64,000 nt of DNA from Gallionellales bacterium GWA2_60_18 (GTDB taxonomy: Bacteria > Pseudomonadota > Gammaproteobacteria > Burkholderiales > Gallionellaceae), in NCBI GenBank assembly GCA_001801105.1, contig MGWS01000032.1:30109-94108 (forward strand), written 5' to 3'. The position numbers and the translations under genes were made by a program. A model generated the notes under the pieces. It was not told the origin of the DNA and made no database searches. It saw only the letters and a list, made by a program, of their open reading frames with translations. The stretch's first letter is position 1. Every line of letters begins with the position of its first letter. Shown piece after piece: positions 35,881 to 44,070 of this stretch.

Positions 35881-36390
35881 ATGATTTCACAGGAAAACAA
35901 AAAAGGCTTGCGCAACCCCTGGTTCCTAGGAATGATGGGGTTGATCGTGCTCGTGCTCGGGGTGAACAGCACTTTCATCTGGTACGCGACCCACAACCAG
36001 TCCTCGCTGGTCGATCGCGAATACAAGACCAAGGATCGCAAGACCAACGAGGAGGTGCTGGTAGAGCTGGGCAAGCAGCATTCCTTGGCATGGCAGACCA
36101 CCATCAAGCGTCCCCAGGCGATTGTGATGAATGCTCCGGTCGCGTATGAGATCAGCGTGGCCGACCGCGACGGCAAGCCGGTGAGCGGTACGATGGAGGT
36201 CGAAGCCTATCGCGCTTCCGATGCGAGCCAGGATTTCACCACATCTTTCCGCGAGGTATCCCCGGGCAACTATCAGGGCTATATCAGTTTCCCGCTCAAG
36301 GGATACTGGGAGTTGCGCATCCACGTCAAACGCGGCGACGACATGTTCGGTGTGGACACTGAACGGTTCATGGTGGCGGCCTCTTCGTAA
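35881..36390 (+). CDS. ccoH: FixH/CcoH family protein
   Basis: 169-residue membrane-anchored protein needed for cbb3 oxidase assembly and stability. One N-terminal helix (FLGMMGLIVLVLGVNSTFIW, about 18-37) precedes a periplasmic beta-sandwich domain. TSFREVSPGNYQGYISFP and KGYWELRIHVKRGD are typical of FixH. GGAGGCTGAAGA precedes the ATG. It lies between ccoG and ccoI. Confidence 0.92.
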   Translation: MISQENKKGLRNPWFLGMMGLIVLVLGVNSTFIWYATHNQSSLVDREYKTKDRKTNEEVLVELGKQHSLAWQTTIKRPQAIVMNAPVAYEISVADRDGKPVSGTMEVEAYRASDASQDFTTSFREVSPGNYQGYISFPLKGYWELRIHVKRGDDMFGVDTERFMVAASS

Positions 36391-36393
36391 TTG

Positions 36394-38853
36394 ATGGCAC
36401 AGTCAGCCGACCGCATATCCGGCAACTGTTTCCATTGCGGCCTGCCCATCGCGGCCGGTGACGACTATCGCGCGCAACTGGAGGGCGCCGAACGGCACTT
36501 CTGCTGTTTCGGTTGCCAGTCTGTCTGTACCGCCATTTATGAGGCCGGCTTGCAGGGCTTCTATCAACGCACGCCGGAAGGCACCTTGCTCGCCCCGCCG
36601 CCGGAGCCGCCCAAGGACATCGACATCTATGATTTCGATGAGGTGCAGCAGGAATTTACCCGCAGCTCCGGCGAGATACGCGAGATCCACCTGCTGGTCG
36701 AAGGCATCCACTGCGCCGCCTGCATCTGGCTGATCGAGCGCAGCCTGCAACGTGTCCCCGGGGTGTTGGCGGCCAACGTCAATCTGGCGGCCAAGCGGCT
36801 GCACCTGCGCTGGGACAACAGCCGCAGCAAACTTTCCGACGTGATCCGCGAGCTATCCAGGATCGGCTATTCGGCCGTGCCCTATGATCCGGAAAGCGCG
36901 GAAGGCGCGATCAAGAAGGCCAATCGTGCCATGCTGTTCCGCCTGTTCTTCGCCGGTTTCGCCATGATGAACATGATGTGGATATCCATCGCGCTCTACA
37001 GCGGCGCGAACGAGGATCAGTTCCGCGGGTTCTTCCACTGGATGGGACTGGCGCTGGCCACGCCGACCCTGCTCTACTCGGGCTATCCGTTCTTCCGGGG
37101 CGCGCTGGGCGGTTTGCGCGTCGCGCGCCTGACCATGGACCTGCCGATCGCACTCGGCCTTTCCGTGACTTACGCCTACTCGCTGTATGTGACGGTGACG
37201 GACAGCAAGATCGGCGAGGTCTATTTCGATACCGTCACCAATCTGATCTTTGTCATCCTGATCGGACGCTACCTCGAAGGCATGTTCCGCCATCAGGCGG
37301 TGTCTGCCACCAAACGCCTGATGGAACTGCAGCCGCGCGTCGCCATTGTGATGCGCGATGGGCTGGAACAGATGATACCGATACGCGGCGTGAAACTGGG
37401 TGACCAAGTGCTGATCAAACCCGGCTACAAAGTGCCGGTGGACGGCGTCGTGCTGGAAGGCAGGAGCGCGGTGGACGAATCCATGCTGAGTGGCGAATCG
37501 GCAGCGGTGAACAAGTCGGCCGGTTGCCAGGTGTTCGCCGGTACGGTGAACACCAGCGGCGCGCTGCTGGTCGAGGTGCGGGCCTCGCTGCAGGACACCA
37601 CGCTATCCAAGATCATCCGTCTGGTCGAGGAGGCGCAGGCCTCCAAGGCGCCGATACAGCGGCTCGCCGATACCGTCGTGCCGTGGTTCGTGCTGGTCAC
37701 GCTGATCTGCGCGACGCTGACCTTCTTCTTCTGGAACAGCCGGGATTTCGAGATCGCGCTGATGGCCGCGACTTCGGTGCTGATCATCACCTGCCCGTGC
37801 GCGCTCGGCATGGCGACCCCGATGTCGATCGCGGTGGCGTCCGGTCTGGGCGCCAAGCATGGCATATTGATAAAGAATGGATTGGTGCTGGAAACCTTGT
37901 CCAAGGTGACCCACTTCGTGTTCGACAAGACCGGCACGCTGACCGAGGGCAGGATGAGCATCGCGCAGATACATGTCGCGGCGGAGGCTGATGAGGGCGA
38001 CATCCTGCGTCAGGCCGCCGCGGTCGAGCGCTACAGCGAGCATGGCATCGCCAAGGCCATCGTGGACGGCGCGGAAGCGCGCCATCTGCGCTGGCGCGAT
38101 CTTGCCGCCGACGGGTTCCATGCGACAGCAGGGCTGGGAGTCGAGGCAACCGTGGCCGGCATGCCGCTGCTGCTGGGCAGCGCGGAATGGCTGAAACAGC
38201 GCGGCATCGTGCCGGATACGGCGTTGCAAGCCAAGGCGCACGAGCTGGAAACACAGGCGATGAGCTGCGTGTACATGGCGCGCGCAGGCCGGCATGTGGC
38301 GGTCATCGCGCTGGCCGACCAGCTGCGCGGCGACGCGCAGCAGATGGTGGACGACCTCCGAGCGGCCGGCATCGCCATGACGCTGCTCTCCGGCGACCGC
38401 CGTCCGGTCGCCGAAGCGGTCGCCCGCCAGCTCGGCGGCATGGAAGTCATCGCCGAAGTGCTGCCGCAGGACAAGGATCAGGTGATCCGCCGTTTGCAGG
38501 AAGGCGGCGCCATCGTCGCGATGGTGGGCGACGGCGTTAACGATGCGCCCGCGCTAATCCGCGCCGATGTCGGCATCGCGCTGGGTTCCGGCACCGACGT
38601 GTCGGTGGAGAGCGCCGACATCGTGCTGATGCACAACGAGCTGGACAAGGTGCGGCTGGCGACCCAGCTGTCGCGCCGCACCCTGCGCACCATCAAGCAG
38701 AATATCGGCCTGTCGTTCGTGTATAACGCCATCATGGTACCGCTGGCGATGATGGCCAAAGTCAGCCCGCTGGTGGCGGCGATCACCATGCCGATCAGCT
38801 CGCTGACGGTGATCGGCAACGCGGCGCGCATCCGCACATTATTCAAGGACTGA
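36394..38853 (+). CDS. ccoI: copper-translocating P-type ATPase for cbb3 assembly
   Basis: CopA2/FixI-type exporter that supplies copper to the periplasmic side for CuB insertion. 819 residues from ATG 36394 (a TTG 3 bp upstream is possible). An N-terminal Cys-rich knot (CFHCGLPI, FCCFGCQ) is followed by a heavy-metal domain with GIHCAACIW, eight predicted helices, the metal motif ITCPCALGMATP, the phosphorylation site DKTGTLTEG and the hinge VGDGVNDAPAL. Placement in ccoGHIS supports the cbb3 role over general copper efflux. Confidence 0.95.
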   Translation: MAQSADRISGNCFHCGLPIAAGDDYRAQLEGAERHFCCFGCQSVCTAIYEAGLQGFYQRTPEGTLLAPPPEPPKDIDIYDFDEVQQEFTRSSGEIREIHLLVEGIHCAACIWLIERSLQRVPGVLAANVNLAAKRLHLRWDNSRSKLSDVIRELSRIGYSAVPYDPESAEGAIKKANRAMLFRLFFAGFAMMNMMWISIALYSGANEDQFRGFFHWMGLALATPTLLYSGYPFFRGALGGLRVARLTMDLPIALGLSVTYAYSLYVTVTDSKIGEVYFDTVTNLIFVILIGRYLEGMFRHQAVSATKRLMELQPRVAIVMRDGLEQMIPIRGVKLGDQVLIKPGYKVPVDGVVLEGRSAVDESMLSGESAAVNKSAGCQVFAGTVNTSGALLVEVRASLQDTTLSKIIRLVEEAQASKAPIQRLADTVVPWFVLVTLICATLTFFFWNSRDFEIALMAATSVLIITCPCALGMATPMSIAVASGLGAKHGILIKNGLVLETLSKVTHFVFDKTGTLTEGRMSIAQIHVAAEADEGDILRQAAAVERYSEHGIAKAIVDGAEARHLRWRDLAADGFHATAGLGVEATVAGMPLLLGSAEWLKQRGIVPDTALQAKAHELETQAMSCVYMARAGRHVAVIALADQLRGDAQQMVDDLRAAGIAMTLLSGDRRPVAEAVARQLGGMEVIAEVLPQDKDQVIRRLQEGGAIVAMVGDGVNDAPALIRADVGIALGSGTDVSVESADIVLMHNELDKVRLATQLSRRTLRTIKQNIGLSFVYNAIMVPLAMMAKVSPLVAAITMPISSLTVIGNAARIRTLFKD

Positions 38854-38862
38854 GGTGAAACG

Positions 38863-39102
38863 ATGGAAGTGATCTATAGCCTGATACCCGGCATGATGTT
38901 CTTCGGGGTGCTGTTCGTGATCTTTCTGGTCTGGGCGGTGAAGAAAGGCCAGTACGAAGACATGGAAGGCAGCGCCAACCGGATATTGCTGGACGACGAT
39001 GAAGACATGATGCACCACCCGCGCGACGCGAAAGCCGGCAAGGCGGAAAAATCCAATGATCCCGCACAAGCCGCGCCGGGTGACGGATCGGCGCAGCCCT
39101 GA
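38863..39102 (+). CDS. ccoS: cbb3-type oxidase assembly protein CcoS
   Basis: 79-residue single-span protein required for cofactor insertion into CcoN. The helix MMFFGVLFVIFLVWAVKKGQ is followed by the family signature YEDMEGSANRILLDDDED. The tail (AEKSNDPAQAAPGDGSAQP) is variable. It ends the ccoGHIS unit; the next two genes are on the other strand. Confidence 0.94.
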   Translation: MEVIYSLIPGMMFFGVLFVIFLVWAVKKGQYEDMEGSANRILLDDDEDMMHHPRDAKAGKAEKSNDPAQAAPGDGSAQP

Positions 39103-39108
39103 ACGTCT

Positions 39109-39783
39109 TTAATTGATAGCTTCGCCGCCGGCCGACAACGGCTGAAGCAGCTTGTCGAATTCGCCGGGCGGGACGTATTGCAGCACGGGCCTTCCGTCGC
39201 TGCCCAAGGTGATGTCCAGACCGTGCTGCGGATACAGCCAATGCAGCGCTCCGCTTTCTTTCTCGCGGATACGCTGCGACGGCGGGCCGAAGCGTTTGCC
39301 GATCAGTTCTTCCTCCAGCCGCACCGACGGCATGTAGGTCAGGCCGGCAATCGGCAGCGCGCGTACCCTGGCAGTATCGTCCGCCGTCAGCGTGACTTTC
39401 TTGCCGCTTGCGATGCCGCTCATGCGCAGGCCGCGTTCGTACATGCCTTGCAGTTCCGCCTCGGAAACCGCGACGCTGACGACGATCTTGGCCTTCAGCT
39501 CGGCCAGATTGACCTGCTCGAAGAACGCTTCCACGGTCAGCACGCCTTGCGGCGACTTGAACAGGCTGATCTTGGCTTCTTCCCTGAAATACTGCTCGGC
39601 ATCGTTGGTCGTGCTCGTGCCCAGCGTCAGTCCGAAGACGCGCGTCGCGCCCGGCGCGGGATGCTCGATGTTCCAGGGCAGATCCGCTTTATTGACGGGC
39701 TCGCCCGGCAGCAAGAACGAACCGATGAAAACCAGGACAGAAACGATGCCGGCGCCCCAGTAGAGCTTGCTTTCAGTGCTCAT
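39109..39783 (-). CDS. uncharacterised membrane-anchored protein
   Basis: 224 residues from ATG 39783; the codons upstream belong to the preceding gene's region. One N-terminal helix (LYWGAGIVSVLVFIGSFLLPG) anchors a large, probably periplasmic, soluble domain. No Cys-based metal site or familiar domain was recognised. It follows the 172-residue gene after 16 bp and ends 6 bp from ccoS (convergent), so it belongs to the oxidase neighbourhood. A link with respiration is only positional. Confidence 0.75.
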   Translation of the reverse strand: MSTESKLYWGAGIVSVLVFIGSFLLPGEPVNKADLPWNIEHPAPGATRVFGLTLGTSTTNDAEQYFREEAKISLFKSPQGVLTVEAFFEQVNLAELKAKIVVSVAVSEAELQGMYERGLRMSGIASGKKVTLTADDTARVRALPIAGLTYMPSVRLEEELIGKRFGPPSQRIREKESGALHWLYPQHGLDITLGSDGRPVLQYVPPGEFDKLLQPLSAGGEAIN

Positions 39784-39799
39784 GTTCGGTGTGCCGGGA

Positions 39800-40318
39800 T
39801 TATCGGGACGAGCCGGAAGAATCGTCGGGGTTTTGCTCGACGAAACGCTTCGGCAGTCTGCCGACACGCGCCAGATGCACCGACTCGTTGCCCAGCACGA
39901 TCAGAATCAGCAGCGATACCATGAAGGGCAGGATGGCGCCGCCGCCGAGCATCGCCAGAGTGGCGATCTTCGACCAGCCCATCGCCTGGGACAGCCAGTA
40001 GCCGCCGCCGATCAGCAGGCAGGCGGCGCTCAGCAGCAGCAGGAAATAGCGGTTGCGCTTGGCGCAGATCGCCCAGTGCGACTTGACGAACCAGGTCTCG
40101 TCGCCGGCCGCGATCTGGCGGCCCTTGACGATGATATAGGCGGTGATGGCAAAGGAGGTGAGGGGCACGACCAGCACCATCAGCGGGAAGGTGCTGTACA
40201 CCCCGAAGGTGGAGGCGAACACCAGGATATGGTTGAACACCAGGTTGATCAGGAAAATCTCGTGCGGCCATTTGGCGCGTTTGGCTTCTTCGGGCGACAC
40301 GTCGAACTGTTGGTGCAT
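39800..40318 (-). CDS. uncharacterised multi-span membrane protein divergent from hemN
   Basis: 172 residues from ATG 40318, which has TAGGAGTCGCAAA upstream. About four hydrophobic segments are seen (near residues 21-42, 45-65, 93-112 and 122-148), with a short charged tail (VEQNPDDSSGSSR). The family was not recognised. It is cotranscribed with the downstream 224-residue gene and diverges from hemN across an FNR box at 40367-40380, so it may also respond to oxygen. Confidence 0.78.
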   Translation of the reverse strand: MHQQFDVSPEEAKRAKWPHEIFLINLVFNHILVFASTFGVYSTFPLMVLVVPLTSFAITAYIIVKGRQIAAGDETWFVKSHWAICAKRNRYFLLLLSAACLLIGGGYWLSQAMGWSKIATLAMLGGGAILPFMVSLLILIVLGNESVHLARVGRLPKRFVEQNPDDSSGSSR

Positions 40319-40366
40319 TTTGCGACTCCTATGGCTGAAACAGGCGCGTAGTAAACAAGGCGAATT

Positions 40367-40408
40367 CTGACATACATCAGGCCGGCAGGGGCACATGCTG
40401 GCATAATA
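40367..40408 (+). promoter_or_regulatory. class-II FNR promoter of hemN
   Basis: FNR-like box CTGACATACATCAG (40367-40380, centre 40373.5) and -10 CATAAT (40403-40408). Distance from box centre to the -10 is 29.5 bp, identical to the ccoN promoter, giving a start near 40415. The box is also 55 bp upstream of the divergent membrane-protein gene. Confidence 0.7.
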
Positions 40409-40432
40409 TATGGCACTAAAGGAGAGGTATTC

Positions 40433-41827
40433 ATGAACGACGCAGTCAATCAACTGGTGGTGGACTTGGAGCTGATACGCAGGCTGGACAAGAACGGCCC
40501 GCGCTATACCTCGTATCCGACCGCCGACCGTTTCAACGCCACTTTCACCGCCGCAAGCTACCGCGAGTGGGTGGCCAAGCGCGCAGCTGGCGGCAAGCCG
40601 CATCCGCTGTCGCTGTATTTCCACATCCCGTTCTGCAACACGCTGTGCTTCTACTGCGCCTGCAACAAGGTGATCACCAAGGATCGCAGCCAGTCCGCCG
40701 AATACGTGCGTTACCTGATCAAGGAGATGGGCATGCATGCGGCGCTGCTCGGGCCGGGCCAGGTCGTCGAACAGCTGCATTTCGGCGGCGGCACGCCGAC
40801 CTTCATGAGCGACGACGAGATCCGCCAGCTGATGGCGGCGATCCGCCGGAATTTCACGCTGGTGGAAGGCGGCGAATACTCCATCGAGATCGACCCGCGC
40901 AAGGTCAGCGACGCGACCATCGCGCTGCTCGGCGAGGTCGGCTTCAACCGCATCAGCATCGGCGTACAGGATTTCGATGCCGAGGTGCAGCGCGCGGTGA
41001 ACCGTATCCAGAGCGAAGAAGAGACGCTGCGCATCATCCATGCCGCGCGCGCCAACGGCTTCAACTCGGTCAGCATCGACCTGATCTACGGCTTGCCGAA
41101 ACAGACGCTGGAAGGTTTCGGCAAAACGCTGGACAAGGTGATCGCCGCCGATCCGGACCGTCTGTCCATCTACAACTACGCGCACATGCCGACCATCTTC
41201 ATGCCGCAGCGGCGCATCAACGAGGCCGACCTGCCCGCGCCGCAGACCAAGCTGGACATCCTCAGCATGGCGGTGAGCAAGCTGACCGGGGCGGGCTATG
41301 TGTATATCGGCATGGACCACTTCGCCAAGCCGCAGGACGAGCTGGCCGTGGCGCAGCGCCAGCGCAGGTTGCACCGCAACTTCCAGGGCTATTCCACACA
41401 TTCGGATTGCGACCTGATCGCGATCGGCGTGAGTTCCATCGGCAAGGTCGGGCCGACCTACAGCCAGAACTATCGCGAACTGGAGGAATACTACGCTGCG
41501 CTCGACCGCGACGAGTTGCCCATCATGCGCGGCCTCGAACTGAACGACGACGACCTGGTGCGGCGCGAGATCATCCAGGCGCTGATGTGCCATTTCGAAC
41601 TCGACAAACAGGCGTTCGAGCGCGAGTTCAAGATCGACTTCGACCAGTATTTCCTGACCGAACAGGACGAGTTGCTTGAATATGAGCGCGAGGGATTGCT
41701 GGGGCTGTCGCCGCAGCGCATCGCCGTCACGCCCAAGGGACGCATGCTGATCCGCAACATCTGCATGGTGTTCGACAAGTATCTGCGCACCCGCACCGAA
41801 CATGCGCGTTACTCGAAGGTGATCTAG
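40433..41827 (+). CDS. hemN: oxygen-independent coproporphyrinogen III oxidase
   Basis: Radical-SAM enzyme making protoporphyrinogen IX without oxygen, securing haem supply for the cbb3 oxidase at low oxygen. The 464-residue product has the cluster motif C-x3-C-x2-C-x-C (CNTLCFYCACNK, about residues 65-73). The conserved GPRYTSYPTADRF start, HFGGGTPTF and ISIGVQDFD segments are typical of the true HemN rather than HemW. AAAGGAGAGGT precedes the ATG. Confidence 0.96.
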   Translation: MNDAVNQLVVDLELIRRLDKNGPRYTSYPTADRFNATFTAASYREWVAKRAAGGKPHPLSLYFHIPFCNTLCFYCACNKVITKDRSQSAEYVRYLIKEMGMHAALLGPGQVVEQLHFGGGTPTFMSDDEIRQLMAAIRRNFTLVEGGEYSIEIDPRKVSDATIALLGEVGFNRISIGVQDFDAEVQRAVNRIQSEEETLRIIHAARANGFNSVSIDLIYGLPKQTLEGFGKTLDKVIAADPDRLSIYNYAHMPTIFMPQRRINEADLPAPQTKLDILSMAVSKLTGAGYVYIGMDHFAKPQDELAVAQRQRRLHRNFQGYSTHSDCDLIAIGVSSIGKVGPTYSQNYRELEEYYAALDRDELPIMRGLELNDDDLVRREIIQALMCHFELDKQAFEREFKIDFDQYFLTEQDELLEYEREGLLGLSPQRIAVTPKGRMLIRNICMVFDKYLRTRTEHARYSKVI

Positions 41828-41832
41828 CCGCG

Positions 41833-44070
41833 ATGCGCAAATACGTCAAATACAGCCTGTGGACCGCCGGCGGCATCCTTGCCGTTGCGCTGGCCGGGGC
41901 GGCGTATCTGGCGGCCACCTTCGATCCGAACGCCTACAAGAGCCAGATCATCAAGGTGGTGAAGGAGCGCACGCAGCGCGATCTGCATCTCGACGGCGAC
42001 ATTGCGCTGACCTTCTTTCCCAGCCTCGGTGCGGATATCGGCAAGGTCTCGCTGTCGGAGCGCAACAACGAAAAACAGTTCGCCTCGCTCGACCAGGCGC
42101 ATGTCTCGCTGAAGCTGCTGCCCTTGTTCTCGCGTCAGGCAGTGGTGGATGAGATTGCGGTGAGCGGCTTGCGGGCCGAGTTGGTCAAGCGCAAGGATGG
42201 CAGCACCAACATCGACGACCTGCTCGGCGGAGGAGCGGCGCCGGGCGATGAAAAGGCAGCGGGCGGCGGCCAGCCGGCCAGCTTCGATATCGCCGCCGTC
42301 TCCATCGAAAAGACAGCACTCACTTACCGCGACGAAGGCTCCGGCGCGCAATATGCCGTCAGGGAGCTGAACCTGCACAGCGGGCGCATCGCCAGCGGCG
42401 TGCCGGCCAACATCGATCTTTCCGCCGTCATGCAGGCCAGCCAGCCGGTGCTGGACATCAGCTTCCAGCTGAAGACCGCGCTGACTTTCGATCTGGCCAG
42501 GCAGCGATACCATCTGGCCGGCATCGAGCTGCAGGCCGGCGGCAAGGCGCTGGATATCCGCGACCTCAAGTTGCAGGCAGGCGGCGACATCCATGTGGAT
42601 CAGGCCGCGCAGGAACTCGGCGCGCAGAAGTTCGCGCTGAAGGCGAGCGGAACCAAAGGCAAGGATGTGTTCGAGGCGGCGCTGGACATCCCGGCACTGA
42701 GCCTCACCAGGGACAAATACTCCGGCGACAGGCTGACGCTGAACGCGAAACTCGACGGCGCGCTGGGCAAGCTGGTCGCGGTTCTGTCGTTGCCGGGCGT
42801 GGAAGGTGACGCGAAGTCGTTCAAGGTCGGCGCGCTGGCGCTGGACCTCGACCTGACGCAGCCGGGACAGGCGTTCAAGGTGAAGCTGACCTCGCCGCTG
42901 TCCGGCAACTTCGAAGCGCGGCAATTCGATCTCGGCGCGCTGGTGCTGGCGGTGCATGCCAGCGGCGACAAACTGCCGAACAAATCAGTGAGCAGCGAGA
43001 TGAAGGGCAGCGTGCAGGTGGATGCAAAAAAAGAGACCGTGCGCGCCAGCCTTGCGGGCGGACTGTTGCAGAGCAAGGTCAAGGCCAGGGTCAGCGTGAA
43101 CGGTTTCGCCAAACCGGCGATCGATTTTGACGTGGATATTGATCAGTTCGATGCCGATCTCTACCTGCCGAAGAAGACCGCCGCAGCATCGCAAGCGCCG
43201 CAAGCGGCGGCGACGGAACCGCCGCTCGACCTGTCGGCGCTGCGCAAGCTCGATCTGGACGGTAGCCTGCGCATCGGCGCCCTGAAAGTGGCGAACGTGA
43301 AGACCAGCAACCTGCGGCTGGAGATAAAGGCGCACAACGGCCGGCTCGATGTCGCGCCGCTGTCGGCCAACCTGTATCAGGGCAGCGTGAACGGCAGCAT
43401 CAGCGTCAACGCGCAGGCCACGCCGATGATCGCCGTGAACCAGACACTGAAAGGCGTCAACGTCGCGGCGCTGACCAAGGATGCGGCGGACTTCGACACG
43501 CTGGAAGGCAAGGGCAACGTCGGCATGAACCTGACGATGCGCGGCGACACCGTGAGCGCGATGAAGAAGGCGCTCAACGGCACGATGTCGCTCAACCTCG
43601 CCGACGGCGCCATCAAGGGCATCAACATCGCCAAGAGCCTGCGCGAATTCGGCAGGTTCGGTGCGGCGAAGACACAGGACGCCAACCAGAGCGAGAAGAC
43701 TGACTTCTCCGAGCTCAAGGCCAGCTTCAAGGTGAACGACGGCGTGGCGCACAACGACGACCTGTCGCTGAAATCGCCGCTGCTGCGACTGTCCGGCAAC
43801 GGCGACATCGACATCGGCAACGACCGCATGAACTACCTCGCCAAGGCTACGCTGGCGAAGACGCTGGAAGGGCAGGGCGGCAAGGACATGGTCGCCGGCC
43901 TCACCGTGCCGGTGCGTGTCAGCGGCCCGTTCGACGGCCTGAAATACACGCTGGATTTTGGCGCGATGGTTGGCGAAGCCGCCAAACAGAAGGTCGAGGA
44001 GAAGAAGGAAGAGGTCAAGACCAGACTACAGGACAAGCTCAAGGAAGGCCTCAAGGGCTTGTTCCGGTAA
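41833..44070 (+). CDS. AsmA family protein
   Basis: 745-residue inner-membrane-anchored protein of the AsmA/TamB-like bridge superfamily, implicated in phospholipid transport to the outer membrane. One N-terminal helix (residues 8-30) precedes the AsmA signature (FDPNAYKSQIIKVVKERTQRDL). Long beta-rich repeats fill the rest. The C-terminal region (about 500-700) has the AsmA_2 signature (NVAALTKDAADFDTLEGKGN, LNLADGAIKGINIAKSLR). It begins 5 bp after hemN and abuts mutY. Confidence 0.9.
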   Translation: MRKYVKYSLWTAGGILAVALAGAAYLAATFDPNAYKSQIIKVVKERTQRDLHLDGDIALTFFPSLGADIGKVSLSERNNEKQFASLDQAHVSLKLLPLFSRQAVVDEIAVSGLRAELVKRKDGSTNIDDLLGGGAAPGDEKAAGGGQPASFDIAAVSIEKTALTYRDEGSGAQYAVRELNLHSGRIASGVPANIDLSAVMQASQPVLDISFQLKTALTFDLARQRYHLAGIELQAGGKALDIRDLKLQAGGDIHVDQAAQELGAQKFALKASGTKGKDVFEAALDIPALSLTRDKYSGDRLTLNAKLDGALGKLVAVLSLPGVEGDAKSFKVGALALDLDLTQPGQAFKVKLTSPLSGNFEARQFDLGALVLAVHASGDKLPNKSVSSEMKGSVQVDAKKETVRASLAGGLLQSKVKARVSVNGFAKPAIDFDVDIDQFDADLYLPKKTAAASQAPQAAATEPPLDLSALRKLDLDGSLRIGALKVANVKTSNLRLEIKAHNGRLDVAPLSANLYQGSVNGSISVNAQATPMIAVNQTLKGVNVAALTKDAADFDTLEGKGNVGMNLTMRGDTVSAMKKALNGTMSLNLADGAIKGINIAKSLREFGRFGAAKTQDANQSEKTDFSELKASFKVNDGVAHNDDLSLKSPLLRLSGNGDIDIGNDRMNYLAKATLAKTLEGQGGKDMVAGLTVPVRVSGPFDGLKYTLDFGAMVGEAAKQKVEEKKEEVKTRLQDKLKEGLKGLFR

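Noticed and set aside
39800..41803. A 667-codon open frame on the minus strand across hemN
   Set aside because: Only its last 172 codons (39800-40318) have a ribosome site and a membrane-protein composition. The rest is the mirror of hemN, which has clear radical-SAM motifs on the plus strand.
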